In this document: one piece after another, positions 13,601 through 26,391 of the stretch
How the letters are laid out: the number at the start of each line of letters is the position of its first letter
Position numbering within the stretch: position 1 is the stretch's first letter
DNA from: Aulostomus chinensis
Taxonomy: Eukaryota; Chordata; Actinopteri; Syngnathiformes; Aulostomidae
Reading direction: 5' to 3'
Length of the DNA stretch: 64,000 nucleotides
Assembly: GCA_037954235.1 (NCBI GenBank)
Contig: JBBMOA010000013.1
Coordinates: 12,298,501 to 12,362,500 of the forward strand
Notes under the pieces: generated by a model
Databases searched by the model: none
What the model was told of the DNA's origin: nothing
The model's input: the letters and a program-made list of their open reading frames with translations, nothing else
Program-made: the position numbers and the translations under genes

Positions 13601-15373
13601 GATTGAACTCTGCATTCGGGTCCACCTGCCTCACTTTCCTCTGGTAATCAAACAGTTTTATCTGTCACTCTTTTGCGACTTAAGAAATTAAATTTCGAAC
13701 AAATTCATTAAAATCTCATACGTGTTTGTGATAGAATTTGAAATTTTATTCAATTATCAGAATAAACATTTAATTTTGATTCCTCAAACACAATATAAAA
13801 CAATTCACTTTGGTCACTGATTTTAAATGGAGTTTTAATTACATCTAAGCCTTTTTCAAGATTATACTCGTGCATCCTCGTGCTGAAGATAGCTCGGGGA
13901 TGGAATCAGCGGCACAAATGTGCAGGAGAGAAACTGTCCTGAGAATAAAGGAATTACATTTAAGCTGCCGCAGTCAATAATGTAGCAACTAACATAAAAG
14001 AAAAAAAGAAATCACATTTTTTGGAGCCCCTCCTGAGTCGGTTCCGTCAAACCCCGTCGCTGATTGTTACTACAGCATATTTTACCAATCTGCACAGTTG
14101 ACTGTTTACACCTCATTTCCACATATGGATGTCTGGTGTCAGTAATTTTGCATACACATGGAGTACGCCTCCACAAGCCGATAGAAACGCCAGCTGATTA
14201 GCCCCGGTTGGGAGGCTAATTTTATCTACTCAGAACACTGCAGCAGACACTGCAGATACAGAAATAGCCAATTAGCTTGTTAGCTTGCACATTCTCCATT
14301 GTCTAACCCAAAACCTGCACCAAGTGGTCATTTTTTTTTTCACTTGAGGCAAATACATTTAGCTTAGCTGCTATTACGAATCGTTAATAGACCAAATTAA
14401 AAGCTAAATTGGGTTTGCTGATTGTGCCTTTTTTACTCCAGTCAAAATAGGCTAAAAGCCAAAATGCTGATAGCTGTGGGGATGCGACGTCCATGACAGC
14501 GCCAGCTCTGTTGGCTGTTGAGTGAAAAATGGTCTTAATATTAGGCCTTTCTTTCTAATAGTCTCCGTTACTTCATGACATTTCAACACTTCCTGTATCA
14601 GCTTAAATTTAAAGCTTAGTAGCATTTCAGCGGACTGAAACTTTTTCTTAACAAGGCTTGTGTTATGGAAAACAGACCCCTCCCTCTCTCCCCCTCTCTC
14701 TCTCTCTCTCCACACACACACCATCAGACGACAGCTTCATCACAGATGGCCCGAATCAAATCAAATCATTGGATTGATTCTCAGACGGACCGGGTTGGAG
14801 GGGATGAAAAACAGCTTGGACAAGAGGGCGGCTCCTCTAGGAGTGCTTTGGAAAACACTGCCCCAGAGGAACAGTCAGGTTTCTGATTTCTGTTGAGACA
14901 AGCCTCACAGAGGTCAATAGAGGTCAGTAATTTTACATCCAACGAGATGGGAAGGAAAAAAAAAAAAAAGAACAACAACAAAAATGTAAATCAGACAACT
15001 TTGTAGCTGGAATCAAAACATTAGCCCAAGTGGGATAGTTGGATAGGGAAAACTGCATATTAAGTCAAGGTTTTGCTGGTAATGATCTTCTGGCAACATC
15101 AGGCAGAGGGCCGAGCTGGCTCCGTGAAAAGAGACAAAGTGCCCATTACGACCCCAGACGCAGGCGGCCAAGCTGTTACTCAAACTTGCTGCCCATTCAC
15201 ACGAAGAGTAAGAAGCTACTTTGTTTCACCCATTCACACATTTTGTGAGTTTCTTTATGGTAAATTAATTCCAACGGGGACATAACACTACTTTTGACCA
15301 CTTTTCCCTTCACAGCCATTTCGTCCTGGTGTTGAATATATGCGGCTCATCTGCACAGACGGGTAAAGCCTCA
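10661..15373. other. intron 2 sequence, nothing recognised
   Basis: Unique-looking DNA with scattered A/T runs. The longest frame (11332-11721, plus) has no recognisable motif. Repeated GCTAG/TTAGCTT words occur about 14200-14480. Confidence 0.6.
14681..14723. repeat. pyrimidine (CT)n tract joined to a short (CA)n
   Basis: CCCTCTCT-type run ending in a short CACACACACA run. Confidence 0.8.
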
Positions 15374-15385
15374 CACTTTGACTTC

Positions 15386-15757
15386 CATTGTTGTCTTCCG
15401 CTCATTCCTTACTAGTAAGGGTCGCAGGGGGGCTGGAGCCTATCCCAGCATCTACGGGTGAGAGGCGGGGTTCACCCTGGACAGGTCACCAGTCCATCTC
15501 AGGACCAACACATAGAGACAGACAACCATTCACACTCACAGTCACACCTACAGTCAATTTAGAGTATCAATCAGCCTCGTCCCCTCTTGATGTCTTTGGA
15601 CTGTGGGAGGAAGCTGGAGTACCAGAGAGAACCCACACAGGAACAGGGAGAACATGCAGACTCCACACAGAAAGATCCTGTGCTGGAGCCGGGACTCGAA
15701 CCCGGAACCTTCTTGCTGTGAGGCCACAGTGCTGACCACTGCACCACCGTGCAGCCC
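15386..15757 (-). mobile_element. tRNA-derived SINE, family A, copy 2 (longer 3' tail)
   Basis: Very similar to the copy at 1473-1790, in the same orientation, but keeping more of the 3' tail: the GGGATAGGCTCCAGCC block and a decayed end resembling AAGCGG-tagaaaATGG. The direct repeats CACTTTGACTTC at 15374-15385 and CACTTCGACTTC at 15758-15769 (11 of 12 identical) are a target-site duplication. The high similarity of the two copies suggests fairly recent activity of the family. Confidence 0.87.
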
Positions 15758-16684
15758 CACTTCGACTTCTGCTTTCCAAAAAAACCCCATCCTTAGTCAA
15801 GTCGCAGAAGTCAACTCGGCCCGTGTTAATGACATCGGTTCAGTAATTTGAATATGTTTCTGACTTTTTTTGGTTTATTCTGAAACATAACTCTATTAGT
15901 GAACTAATATGTCCACTGAAACTATTTTAAACTTCATGCAAAAACGAGGAAACCACAAGCAAGCTCAATTTAAGAAAACAGTATCCATATTTAGTCAGCT
16001 TTTAACCAGGGGTCTGTTGTTGGTTCTACAGCACTTAGTTAAGAAAATAAAACTGACGGTGCCGCACTGTGAGAATGAGGTCATGTAATATTTAAAAAAC
16101 ATGCAAGGCATTGTTTTTCTATTTTTACGCACAGGGCTCAGCGTAAAAACAGGAGATAATGAATGTATTAAGGGGTTTTGGTTACACTGTACATACAAGC
16201 TGGAAATTATTCATTGCTGCACTTTGCAGACAGTCCCTGCTCCCTTACTCCCCCCCAGCCGGCTGAGACCAGCATCTGTCCAGAACATCTCAGTTTTAAT
16301 GAGGTTGTATATTTTTGTATTGTATATCAAATATTGACTGGAACTGATAAAGAGCCATATTTTATGTGTTTTAATCAAGAGTTAATGATTTGGGAAAATA
16401 AAATCGGTGTGTGTCTTTCCAAATTGAATGAACTTGCTCCTGCTTGCTGTGTCCAAGACAAAACAGTATCCAAAAGTGGAAAATCCTCCCTAACTGTGGT
16501 CCTGCAGCGCTGGTTTAAGTGGGACCAGGAGACCGTCTGACTGCCTTTGGAGTTTGATTATTTTTTTCTAACATATTAAAACTTGGTGGACTATTGAGGG
16601 ACGCCCCTTACTGACAGATGATGGCCCTTCAGACAAGTTTGAGGAGAGCTTGCAGGCCCCGACTGTGATACCTATTTGCAATCA

Positions 16685-16686
<2 letters not shown>

Positions 16687-16719
<33 letters not shown>
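16687..16719. repeat. (CA)16 microsatellite
   Basis: Perfect CA run in gria3 intron 2. Confidence 0.95.
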
Positions 16720-16720
<1 letters not shown>

Positions 16721-17024
16721 GACATACACAAATAATGTGGTTGGTTACTTCATCTCTCCATCCTCAGTACTGCGCCTCTCTACTCATGATTCCCTCCTCT
16801 CTCTCATACACACAGCTAAGCCACTGAACTCGCCAAAGTCCTTTTTTTTCATCACGTTCTAGCACTGTCAGGGCTGCAAAGGCCAACGGCATCTGAGGGA
16901 AGCTTTCCGCTGAGGCCTTAGCAATGGATTCACTCCAAACGGCCTTTTCATTCCGCAGCTGCGATGGATTAGCTCTGTCATGGGTCCAGATGAGGTTGCC
17001 TTCATGATTGCACGCCACGCTGTG

Positions 17025-17070
17025 CAAAAAAAAAAAATTAAATAAATAAATAAATAAATAATATAAAATA
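17025..17070. repeat. A-run followed by (AAAT)n
   Basis: A12 then about six AAAT units. Confidence 0.85.
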
Positions 17071-17155
17071 AGGCCTTGCCATTGACACAAAGACAGGAGG
17101 GAAAATAAAATTAAGGGAAGGTAACGAAGGTGGGAAGGGTATAACCAATAGTTGC

Positions 17156-17180
17156 TGATAGAACACTTCAATATTTCATC
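17156..17180 (+). repeat. 25-bp direct repeat, copy 1
   Basis: TGATAGAACACTTCAATATT plus TCATC; matches 18120-18144 at 24 of 25 positions. Flanks are unrelated. Confidence 0.9.
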
Positions 17181-17439
17181 ATATAGTCATGCATGGACAC
17201 ACAAACACGGACAGCGGGCTGAGAGCAACCGCCCACAGGTTTTACGTAGCCATGTGTGAAATGGCAAGAGCCACATAACAGCGCGCTCAGAATTAACCAT
17301 TGAAGGGAGAAACAGAGGAGGGTCATGGTCGAGCGGGCACATCATGTTCACTTAATTCTCACTCATGGGGATAGTGAGCGTCGAGGAGCGGGTGTAGAGG
17401 GTAAAAAAGAAAAAAAAATCATGTTAAATCATATATTGT

Positions 17440-18260
17440 CGCCACATCGCTTTTAAATGCGTTTCTCTTAAATGCCCTTAATAGCAGTGGAGCTGCTGTT
17501 GCAGTTTTTTTTGTTTTTTTGTTTTTTTTAATAATTCCAACCATTTGATCGTTTCTGTACATCCCACCTGCAGATTTCATTAAACTCCTGCAAATCAGCG
17601 AACATCAGAAATATATTAGCGACTAATTTGAGCGTTGTTCCTCAGGCTTGCTGGAAGATATTTCTGTTTCAGTGTCATCAGCACTCCCTTCCCACACATC
17701 AACAGACCCTCTCTGATAATGTCGGGGTCTTCCATTGTCAGCTGCAATCACTGTTGCAGTAATTATCTATAAATTCTGTCTCCAGAGGTGTTGGTCTACA
17801 TTATCTCTTTGATTACATAAGATGTGTTTAATATTAACCACGGAGGATATTCATGGCACTGCGTGTCTTATTTGCATCTCTGTATCACTGCGAGGAATAT
17901 GCTAATCCATTTTTCTTGCTCGTCTCCTTTAGCCTGTATGCTAGACTGCCCGTACACTAGTTTCACAAGGTTATGATGCTTCACTGGCCCGGCGACTGTG
18001 AACTGTCACAAGCAATCAGTTATGATGGAGCCCTTGTTTCTGCACAGACATGCAGCCTTGTCAGAGCCTCCGCTAGCGACTGTCTCTTTTGAAACAAGCC
18101 AGAAACGTGCGGATCAAGGTGATAGAACGCTTCAATATTTCATCGGAGCTGGAAGCTGGGAGCGCTGTGATCCAATATTTACTAGGTGGGAGAGCACATT
18201 GTGACACTCCCTGTTGATGTTTTGTATTCATCACAACACTGCCTGATGTCCTCTTCATTC
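17440..18260. promoter_or_regulatory. candidate conserved non-coding region in intron 2
   Basis: About 800 bp of balanced composition without recognised repeats, rich in motifs such as GTAATTATC, ATTTGCAT (octamer-like) and ATTAACCAC, and containing the second 25-bp direct repeat. No coding frame is convincing. Conservation could not be tested, so this is a suggestion only. Confidence 0.25.
18120..18144 (+). repeat. 25-bp direct repeat, copy 2
   Basis: TGATAGAACGCTTCAATATT plus TCATC; second copy, 964 bp from the first, in the same orientation. Confidence 0.9.
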
Positions 18261-18629
18261 TTGACTGACTTTAGCCCGGGAATCATCCTCCACCACACAC
18301 AGAGAACAATAAACAAGTCAAGTGGAAAGAAAAAGATAAGACATTAATTATTTCTTTAATTTTTCTTAAATGTCGTCTTCACCTAACTCTCCGACCTTCG
18401 TTAGAACAACAGCACCTCTGATTCAAGTTTTCAGAGTTTTTTTTTTAATTTTTTTATTTTGAAACCAGTGAGCCAACTTCAGCTGATGCAGATGTTCTAT
18501 TCCAGCTCAAGTACTGATTCAGTTATTATGGGTACTGTAGCGGAGTCTAGTGAATGGCAATCGCTGCAACAACAGTAGGAACATAGCCGTAATGGGCTTT
18601 GTTGGAGAGATTAAAAAAGAGATACAAAG

Positions 18630-18635
<6 letters not shown>

Positions 18636-18681
<46 letters not shown>
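18636..18681. repeat. (AG)23 microsatellite
   Basis: Perfect AG run; all-purine strand, mirror symmetric. Confidence 0.95.
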
Positions 18682-18686
<5 letters not shown>

Positions 18687-19770
18687 CAAATAAAAAATGC
18701 TGACATCAGAGATGGTTACAAGTATAAAAAGCCCTTCCTCCCTAGTTCTTAAACTGCTCCACCTATGCTTTTTTCACACACATAAGGGTTCATAACATCT
18801 TGAAATGAAAAATAATCTCTGCTACAAACAATGCACCGCACTCTCCTTGAGCGCTTTCTCTCATTGAGAAAACAAAATGGAAAGCAGCCACATGCAGCCG
18901 AGCTGCTGCCAGACAAATCCCTGATGCACCTGAGATGAATAGTTCTGAATAGCAACCCCCCGCCCTACCCACCCCCACTTGTTTCTTTAATTTAAAAATG
19001 CACCACATGTACAGGCTTTTTCTTATCGTAAACATTTGGAGCTTACAAAGAGCACAGCGGCGAACGTGTTTAATGCTCTGCAAAGATTCGGTGCGTCTCC
19101 GCTTATGTGGTCCCTCGTAGTGTTTCTCGCTGCTTTTTTTCCCCTTTTTTTTGTTTGCTCGGCCGGGTGCTCTTCTTCATTACAACGCAGCGCTGATATC
19201 ATCTTCAATAAGGGAACACAGACTTACGCTGTCATTGTTGACTTATAGTTCATAAAGCAGCCCATTATTTGAGCGGCGGTGAGCACATGTGTGCAGCATA
19301 GATGGGCTGTCATGTTGCATCACAAAAAAAGGGGCTTGATCTACGCTTTACATTCATGGGTTTGCCATAAAGCTCATATATGGGTCAGTGTTCCTCGCAT
19401 TATTCTTAAACCTACACATGCTTGGGTAATGGTAGCATTACGGTTTTTATTATTTAGCAGTGGAATAAATTACTTTTATAGTGGTGGATTTTTTTTATTG
19501 TCGTCAAATCAAAGTGTCAGAGCTTTATGAGGAATGCCATATGTCCACTTCTTGGATTGCCTCAATGTGCTATCCTCTCTTCTTTTGTGTTGTTGTCGTG
19601 AAATAATTGCAAGCTGTGGGGTGATGATATCTTCAGGGTGCTGTGACACTCCATCTATAATCATTTTACCTTAATCCCTCTTCTCTCTCCTGCTTTATCA
19701 CATTTGCCCCACAAAACTGAGCACATAGATAAAGGAAATCAATAGGAAATTCAAAAACTGCCGACAAACA

Positions 19771-19799
19771 CCCCCCCCCCCCACACACACACACACACA
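19771..19799. repeat. C12 followed by (AC)8
   Basis: Homopolymer C run merging into an AC run in intron 2. Confidence 0.9.
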
Positions 19800-20182
19800 A
19801 AGGACACAAATGATGGATAAGTGTCACAGAGCAGAGAGATCTTTTCTAAAAAGAAAGAAGCAGCAATATCTTTCCAAGTCAAAATAGTATATGCTTTTTT
19901 TAATCCGAAATGGCCAAACGCCCAGTGTTTGTGGAGGATTGGAGGGTTGGAGGCAAACACAGCTGTGGGGGAAGAAAGCTGTTGTCTTATCAAACAACAT
20001 CTGCCAGAGTCATCGACTCCAAGACAAATACAAGTCCGACAGCAACACGTCTCCTTAGGTTGAGTTTAAGAGGATCTTTTGATATTCTGATTAAAAATTC
20101 ATTGTGTTGAATCTGCCCGTGAGTGTGTTCTATGTTTTCCATTCTGAATCTCATTACAGCGGCTCAGCCCTCTGCCTGACTT

Positions 20183-20214
20183 TAAAATAAATAAACAAAT
20201 AAATAAATAAATAC
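20183..20214. repeat. (AAAT)n microsatellite
   Basis: About seven AAAT units with one AAAC interruption. Confidence 0.85.
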
Positions 20215-21721
20215 AACGGAGGGCATCGCATGGCCAGAAAATTAGGTCAAAATAATGTTCCCTTTAGAGATTTGTGCCGTGCAAGTTTCCCAGCCATTAG
20301 GTGTTTTTTGTTTTTTTGCTGAAAAGGCTTTAACTGCATATGGCTATAACAGAGTACCAGCGACTGTAAAAAGTCCAGCGAGACTAGAGAGGATATCTTA
20401 TTAAAGAAAAAAAAAATTGGAACATGTAACTTGAAAACTCAGTCAGGGCAAAGGTGAGCAGTAGGGCTCCAGCTTGTTCCTGGTGCAGGTAACTTTGCTA
20501 GTTTCTCATGCGGCTTCCTCAATATTTAGCTATCGCACCTGTTCCTTAACTCATCTGAGCCTTTGTTGTGTTTAAGCATGGTAAGCAGGTAGAGCAGGGT
20601 AATGTAATTAATTAAATTTCCAAAAGGCAATGCCTGTTTGGAGCTTGCAGGGGAGTTATTTAATTGTGTTTTGTTCTAATATTCGTTGTTTGCTGTGGTT
20701 GCTGTCAGTCACTGTAAACTTTTCCGTGCGTGCAGTAATGTCCCTGCATGAAGCACATTTCATTTCATTTCAACCGGCAGACCTAAAAAACTGTAATTAT
20801 AAACAAAACAAGACAAAGAAAACCTTCCGGGCGGCGGGGCGGGGGGAGGGGTGTAACAAGAGTAACAAGTTATAATATTTGTTTGCACTTTTGCATGAGG
20901 GCCAAATGCATGGAAACTGATCATTGTTTGGTGCACCAAAGAAATCAGATCTAACACGCCCCCACCGCAGAAGCAGCGTGGTTACAGGCTCGGGGTCCTC
21001 CTGAGTAGAAGCATCAAACACACCTAAAAAGCTTTAGGTGCGCGTTCGGCCATTTAAGACGACTGCTAATAAAAGCTAGAATAACGTTTGAGCTTTCACG
21101 TCCACCATGATTAATCTGGAGACCAATGACAACCCCGTTTGCACCTCCTGCTGTACTTCACGCCCAGATTATTGATTGTTGACTCATTTTAATGGACTGG
21201 ACACGCCCCAAAGGCACTCACCGTGCGCGCCTTAGACCATTCACTTTAGATCCCTTAAATTAGAGCGCATGGTCTCATTGGGATGTCAATCTCCCTTGGT
21301 CCTCTTCACTTCACAGAGACCTTGCATTTCCCACAGCACTTAACCTCAGCATAGGCTGATACTGTCCCAGTCACTTGAGTGACGCCTGCATCGAGTCACC
21401 TCAGCAGCCCTAGGGACTGCCTGGTCCGCTGGCCTCTAAATCAGGCCGTAGGCTTACTGGACAGATGTTCGTCTTTCTCACAGGAATGTTACTTCTCAGT
21501 TGTGCTTCAGGAACATGCTGTTTCATTTTCTTTGTTACATGTTCTATCCTACCATTGCTGAAAAGCGAGGTATTTATAAGCGGCATGCCCTAAAATTGTA
21601 TTGCTCTTTGCACACGGAGGCACCGGGTGAGCAGGTGATCCTTTTAGCGTGACCTTTATTTTAGATGAACCATGTCATGGCAGTGTTGGTTCCACGGAGA
21701 TTCACTAGGTAATAAATGGGA

Positions 21722-21845
21722 AGAGGGAGCTGGGCTGTGTGTGCATGTGCATACGCTCACTGTGTGTATGTCTGTCTGTCTGCTGATGAGTGTGCAGCAA
21801 CTCTGTGCATATGTGTGCACACAGATATGCATATGCACATGCCTG
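21722..21845. repeat. degenerate TG/CA tract with an internal inverted repeat
   Basis: TG/CA-rich region with TCTGTCTGTCTG. The inverted repeats TGTGCATATG (21804-21813) and CATATGCACA (21830-21839) lie inside it. Confidence 0.7.
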
Positions 21846-21934
21846 AGTGTCCATAAACAAACCTCCATCTGTGCCTCCAACACAGCTGAACTGTTATGGC
21901 ATGTCCCGGTAGAACCCCCATAGCCTGGAGACGT

Positions 21935-21962
21935 CTCTCTCTCTTTCTCTCTCTCTCTCTCT
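21935..21962. repeat. (CT)n microsatellite
   Basis: Imperfect pyrimidine CT run with one TTT interruption. Confidence 0.85.
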
Positions 21963-24850
21963 TGCTGACACATACTCATGCATAAATATCCTCTTTTAAG
22001 ATGAACAGCCTCTAACACATTATTTAATCAAGTTCTTTAGTCTCCATGCTTTCTGGAGTCAGCTCTATCCTCCCTCGTCTTCCCAGCCTCCCCTGCCATG
22101 TTTCTCTGGTCACACCTTTCAAGCTGAGTTACCGCTTGAAGAGACAAGTGTGGCGCTACTACAATCACACAAGGAGCTTCTCTTGACCATAGCCTGTCTC
22201 TGTCAGGCACTGCACTACAAAAACATATCTCCCTGTCAGTTCACTTACAATCCCTTCACACACCAACAGCAACAACCCCAAAAGCTGTGCGCAACAATAC
22301 ATGCGAAGATTTGGTAAGGGCGCGTTCATCTGCGCTCCACAACATATGCCATTTGCCACAAGTGCTCTGTCATTGTGTGGGCCGCCAGTGCAAAGAGACT
22401 GTTGGTATTTCTGGGCAACAAGTGCACAGCTCACACTCTTTAAGTGGGTGTAAAGGTCAGTGGAGTAGATGCTTCGAAGAATGTGTTGTGTCTAGACAAA
22501 CATTGGGCGGGTGTGTCATGTTACTGGGTGTCCATGATAGTCATGCAGGAACTGCTGCAGCAGGACTTTTCCTCATGACTGTTTAATTCAATGACATTAT
22601 CTCACACACACACTCTCAGATCCTACTGCACTAAAATGACATTCCTCATCATGACACTGCTACAACACAATATCCACATACACTGTGAAGAATTGTTCTT
22701 TTAAGTAATTGTACAGTGTTCATACTGTTAAAATGACTCTACAGTCTACTGTATTAGGTCCTGAGAAGTTAGAAACCTGTACTAAGTCTGACTTGCTGGG
22801 TTTGAAGACATGTCTGGGTTTGCGGTGAAAGATACAGTACGTTCTTGTTCCGAGTCTAAATAAGTCTCTCTATAGTTAATTTAGGCCATGCTTATTAGCA
22901 GGGCTGCAACCAACAAATATTTCACGATAATTTTAAGAAAATTTAGAAAATCCTTAACACAACTATGTTTAAATTGCTTCCTTTGCCCCATAAAACAGTC
23001 CAAAAGCCGTCAGAAATAATTTACTGTTTAGAAAACCAGTTGACGGTCAGTTTCGTTTCCTGTGACATTCGCATGATTGTGATGTTGAATGATATTTCAG
23101 TTTACCCTCTCATGTTTGTCTCTGTTGTGTAGCTAGTTTTTTTCCGCAACTAATGTAATGCTAGCACTTCGGCTAGCTAAACCCTGTTGCAGTCAAAAGT
23201 GTAACTCAGAAATCAGTGGAAATGTTGACCTCTTGACCTTCATTTGACTCTGATTCGATTTTGCCACTTCCTCGTGGTCTGACAGCAGAATTAGGGCAAA
23301 TTTCTAGGGCGACTGTGTTTGCTGTCGGCAGATGAACCCTCTTTCCTCCACACGGGAACGTTGCTCACTAGAACCCTGCATCATGAGCTCCTAGCATCAC
23401 TTCAGTCAACTGCTAATTCCCTTAGAATTGCATTAAACTTCTCTTGGATTTTTTCACAAAGAGACATTGCAGCTCACAGTCCATCTGTGTGTGTCTCACA
23501 TCCTCTTTCTCGCATTTAGAGATGACAAATGCAATCAACAAATGCGAGTCTCGTTTCCTCCTCCTGGAGCGAGGCAGCATCACATACGGGAGCTGATTGC
23601 GATGGGTGAAGGTGGCAAAATAACGCTGCCACCACTACTACAACAAGAACCTACTGGATTCAATAAAGACCTGTGAGGCCCCTGGCTTTGAGGACCCCGA
23701 CCATTAATAACGGAGAGGGGGGATTAGATTCAAAAGCCCAGAAATGCAACATTTGCCTTTAACTGAAATCAAGGTGAGTAATCTAATAAACAGCGTGGCA
23801 AGAGGAGGCAGAGGGAGACTGTGGGTTTTTTGCCTCAGGTAAAGGAAGTAGAAGGAGAAAGGTGAACCACGGAGAGGAGGATGGCTGTGTCATTAAGTTC
23901 GCAAGTCGCGGCCATCAGTAACATTAATGCTGTCTGCTCTGCTTTCTTCAAACTGGTCCCCATTGCTTTGAACTCCTTCTGTCTTCTCTGGGAGCGTACC
24001 TGACTCCTCGATTCCACAGCTATTATGGAACCTGCACCAGTAATTACACATTTTGCCATTTCTGATGTCACTTCAAAGCAACAACAGACTTAGCACCAAA
24101 GCACACACCATGCTGTTGTAGTACAAAGCCAAGCCTTAAGGATAACTGAAGCCACACATTTGTTTGCTGCCGGTCACTAATTCAATTAATAGCAAAAGGC
24201 TTTAAAACCGACTTGAAAGAAAATCATCCTGACACTCCGCCTTCATTACACTTAAGGATTTCCATATTTTGTTTCTGAAAAGCAAAGTCATTTGCTGCAA
24301 GTTTAAATTCACTTATCATACTTTCCTTACAGTAAACGTAAGTAAATGAGAGTAAAAAAAAGGGAGAATTCGCACTAAAGCTGAGTAACATCAGCTTCAA
24401 AAACAAGAAGAGTCCCCACACATTAAAATTATAAAGATGTCGCCGTTTCAGTGCCTCTGCAGACAGAACGTCACAGAATCAATCAAGCAATGAGGCTCAT
24501 CTCAAAATAGCTTTACTCCCCGAACCCACATAAATGCCACTTTTGTCAAATCTTGGTCTAGATTGCCCGCTCATAAAATAGATGTATGCTATTGCTGATA
24601 AAGGTCTGAGTCATCAACATGCAGCTATTGATGACAAAGGAAATTTAAACATCCACTAAATAATTGTGACAGCTTGCACCACAAACAACCAACGCTGACA
24701 AATCTGAAACTGCTGCGGCACACGAGGTCTTCACTCACGGGAGGAAAAGCCTGGAAGGCCTGGAAGTCAGCACATAAGTGATATTTAATAAGCGTCATGT
24801 CTCTTCCGTTGACTACATTGGTGGAGACAATCGGAGGCGCTTGTGGACTG

Positions 24851-24893
24851 TTGTGAGCTCAGCATGAGCTGTCTTGCAGGTTGTGAGCTCAGC
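24851..24893. repeat. 30-bp-period partial duplication
   Basis: TTGTGAGCTCAGC occurs at 24851-24863 and 24881-24893, each followed by a/tTG. Confidence 0.6.
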
Positions 24894-25524
24894 TTGTCTC
24901 CGATCAGAGATTACAAAACAGTATTGTGGATTATTTTTAAAATAAAGATGAGGGCTTGTAAATAAACGTCATATGACATCTGACTTCCTATTTTTGCATC
25001 AGATAAATATCCAGCTGTTTCTTTTGCGTCAGTAAAAAAGTTTCGGAACTTTAACATGGCCCTGAGATGGTGTTCTTGATGGAAAACCTAAGTCGTGGCA
25101 GCAGAAAGTAAGAAAGAAGAAACGGGGCCACGGCTCCCTCAGGAGCCCCTTCCTCTCACCAAAGCTCTGTCTGCCCCTGAATTTAATTAGATTCTGGTAT
25201 CAAGCCTTTTCCTCCTATGCTTCCCTTCCTCTTCAACATGCGTGAAATTGCATGGCACTATCTATTATTTATTCACTCTCGTTTGCTTATTGTTTCTTGC
25301 GGATGCCTTCGTTAGGATACTCGCTGCCTTGCTGCCTGCGATATGACGCTCTGCTTCATCTCCCTCACTGCTCAGACCCACCTCCTCTGCAGATCTGAGC
25401 CCAACTCGTTTGCTGGCGTTGGTTGGGGCGCTATGGATTTTTTTCTCTCTCCCCTTTCACCCAATGACAGCACGGTGAGGTGCTATGAGGGCTGGGTGCT
25501 AATGAGCTGACGCTGCAATGCTGG

Positions 25525-25561
25525 GTGGTGGTGGTGGTGGTGGTGGTGGGGGGGGGGGGGG
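25525..25561. repeat. (GGT)n followed by G14
   Basis: About eight GGT triplets then 14 G, about 0.8 kb into gria3 intron 2 on the strand opposite the gene. It has quadruplex-forming composition. Confidence 0.92.
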
Positions 25562-26244
25562 CACGCTCAGTAACACAAGGGGAGTCAGAGGATGGAGCAG
25601 GTGGAGACGCTCTGGCACATTGAGAGTGAGTGGTGCCATTATGACCGTGAAAAACAGGGGTTAGCATGATTGAACCAGAGCCGTCAGAAGGAGCCGCGTG
25701 TCTCCAAAGTCAGCCAACATTCACCCTTTAAAATGAAATGTCGCTCTCAACTCAACTCTATTTCTTGCCCATTTGTAGACTCTGTTTCCGGCAATTGCAA
25801 GGAACTGCAGCCAAACAGGGGTGCAGCAGAAAAAGAGCTTATTTGTTGGATCAGCCACAAATCAAAGTGTCTCAGCGCACCAGCGGAACGATACGATGAC
25901 CATTAAAAACATAACAGGACCCACACGGATGCTTGTACTTCATATCCCACACCGTTCTGAAACACTTTGTAGCTGAAAAAAAAAAATCCAGCTTTTACAT
26001 CACGTCGTTCCATATGAACACCTCCAGGAGCTGCACACACAGCCTCAGAGTCACTGGCTTTATTTTTCCTTTTCAAGGCCAGTATGTATGCATCACGTTG
26101 CCAAGGGAACTTATTTACCAAGGACAAATTTGTGTTTTTGTCAGATGTGACCTCAGTAAAACCCATCTGACCTGTGTTTTCTTATCTCTGTCTTTATAAT
26201 TGTATGCAGGTGTGATAAATAATATTGGATTTTAACAAAAGAGA

Positions 26245-26266
26245 CCCCCCCCCCCCCAAAAAAAAA
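26245..26266. repeat. C13-A9 homopolymer junction
   Basis: Thirteen C directly followed by nine A, about 125 bp inside intron 2 from exon 2. Confidence 0.95.
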
Positions 26267-26391
26267 GCTGAATGTTTGTGAACATCCCCAGGATTGAGCC
26301 TCTGTCAGATCAGTGTGAGAGTGACATGAATAATTCCGTTTGGGCAGAAATGGTGCGGATGTGGACATGACGGAAATAGACGCAGACTTAC

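Larger units (their letters stand above)
18682..25524. other. intron 2 sequence, mostly unrecognised
   Basis: Unique-looking DNA with the small simple repeats listed separately. No coding or RNA gene was identified. Confidence 0.6.
347..26391 (-). other. gria3: gria3 intron 2 (about 26.0 kb)
   Basis: The large intron between exons 2 and 3, bounded by GTAAGT at 26391 and a strong acceptor ending at 347, whose long pyrimidine tract (about 350-400 read in reverse) ends in TTTCACAG with CTGAC-type branch-point candidates upstream. A long early intron is expected for a GRIA gene. It contains the SINEs, LINE end and microsatellites listed separately. No other exon is supported on either strand. 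Confidence 0.9.

Noticed and set aside
26153..26391. Extension of the gria3 exon 2 reading frame past the donor site
   Set aside because: The strong donor GTAAGT and the exact join with exon 3 show this part is intron; it includes a homopolymer translation.
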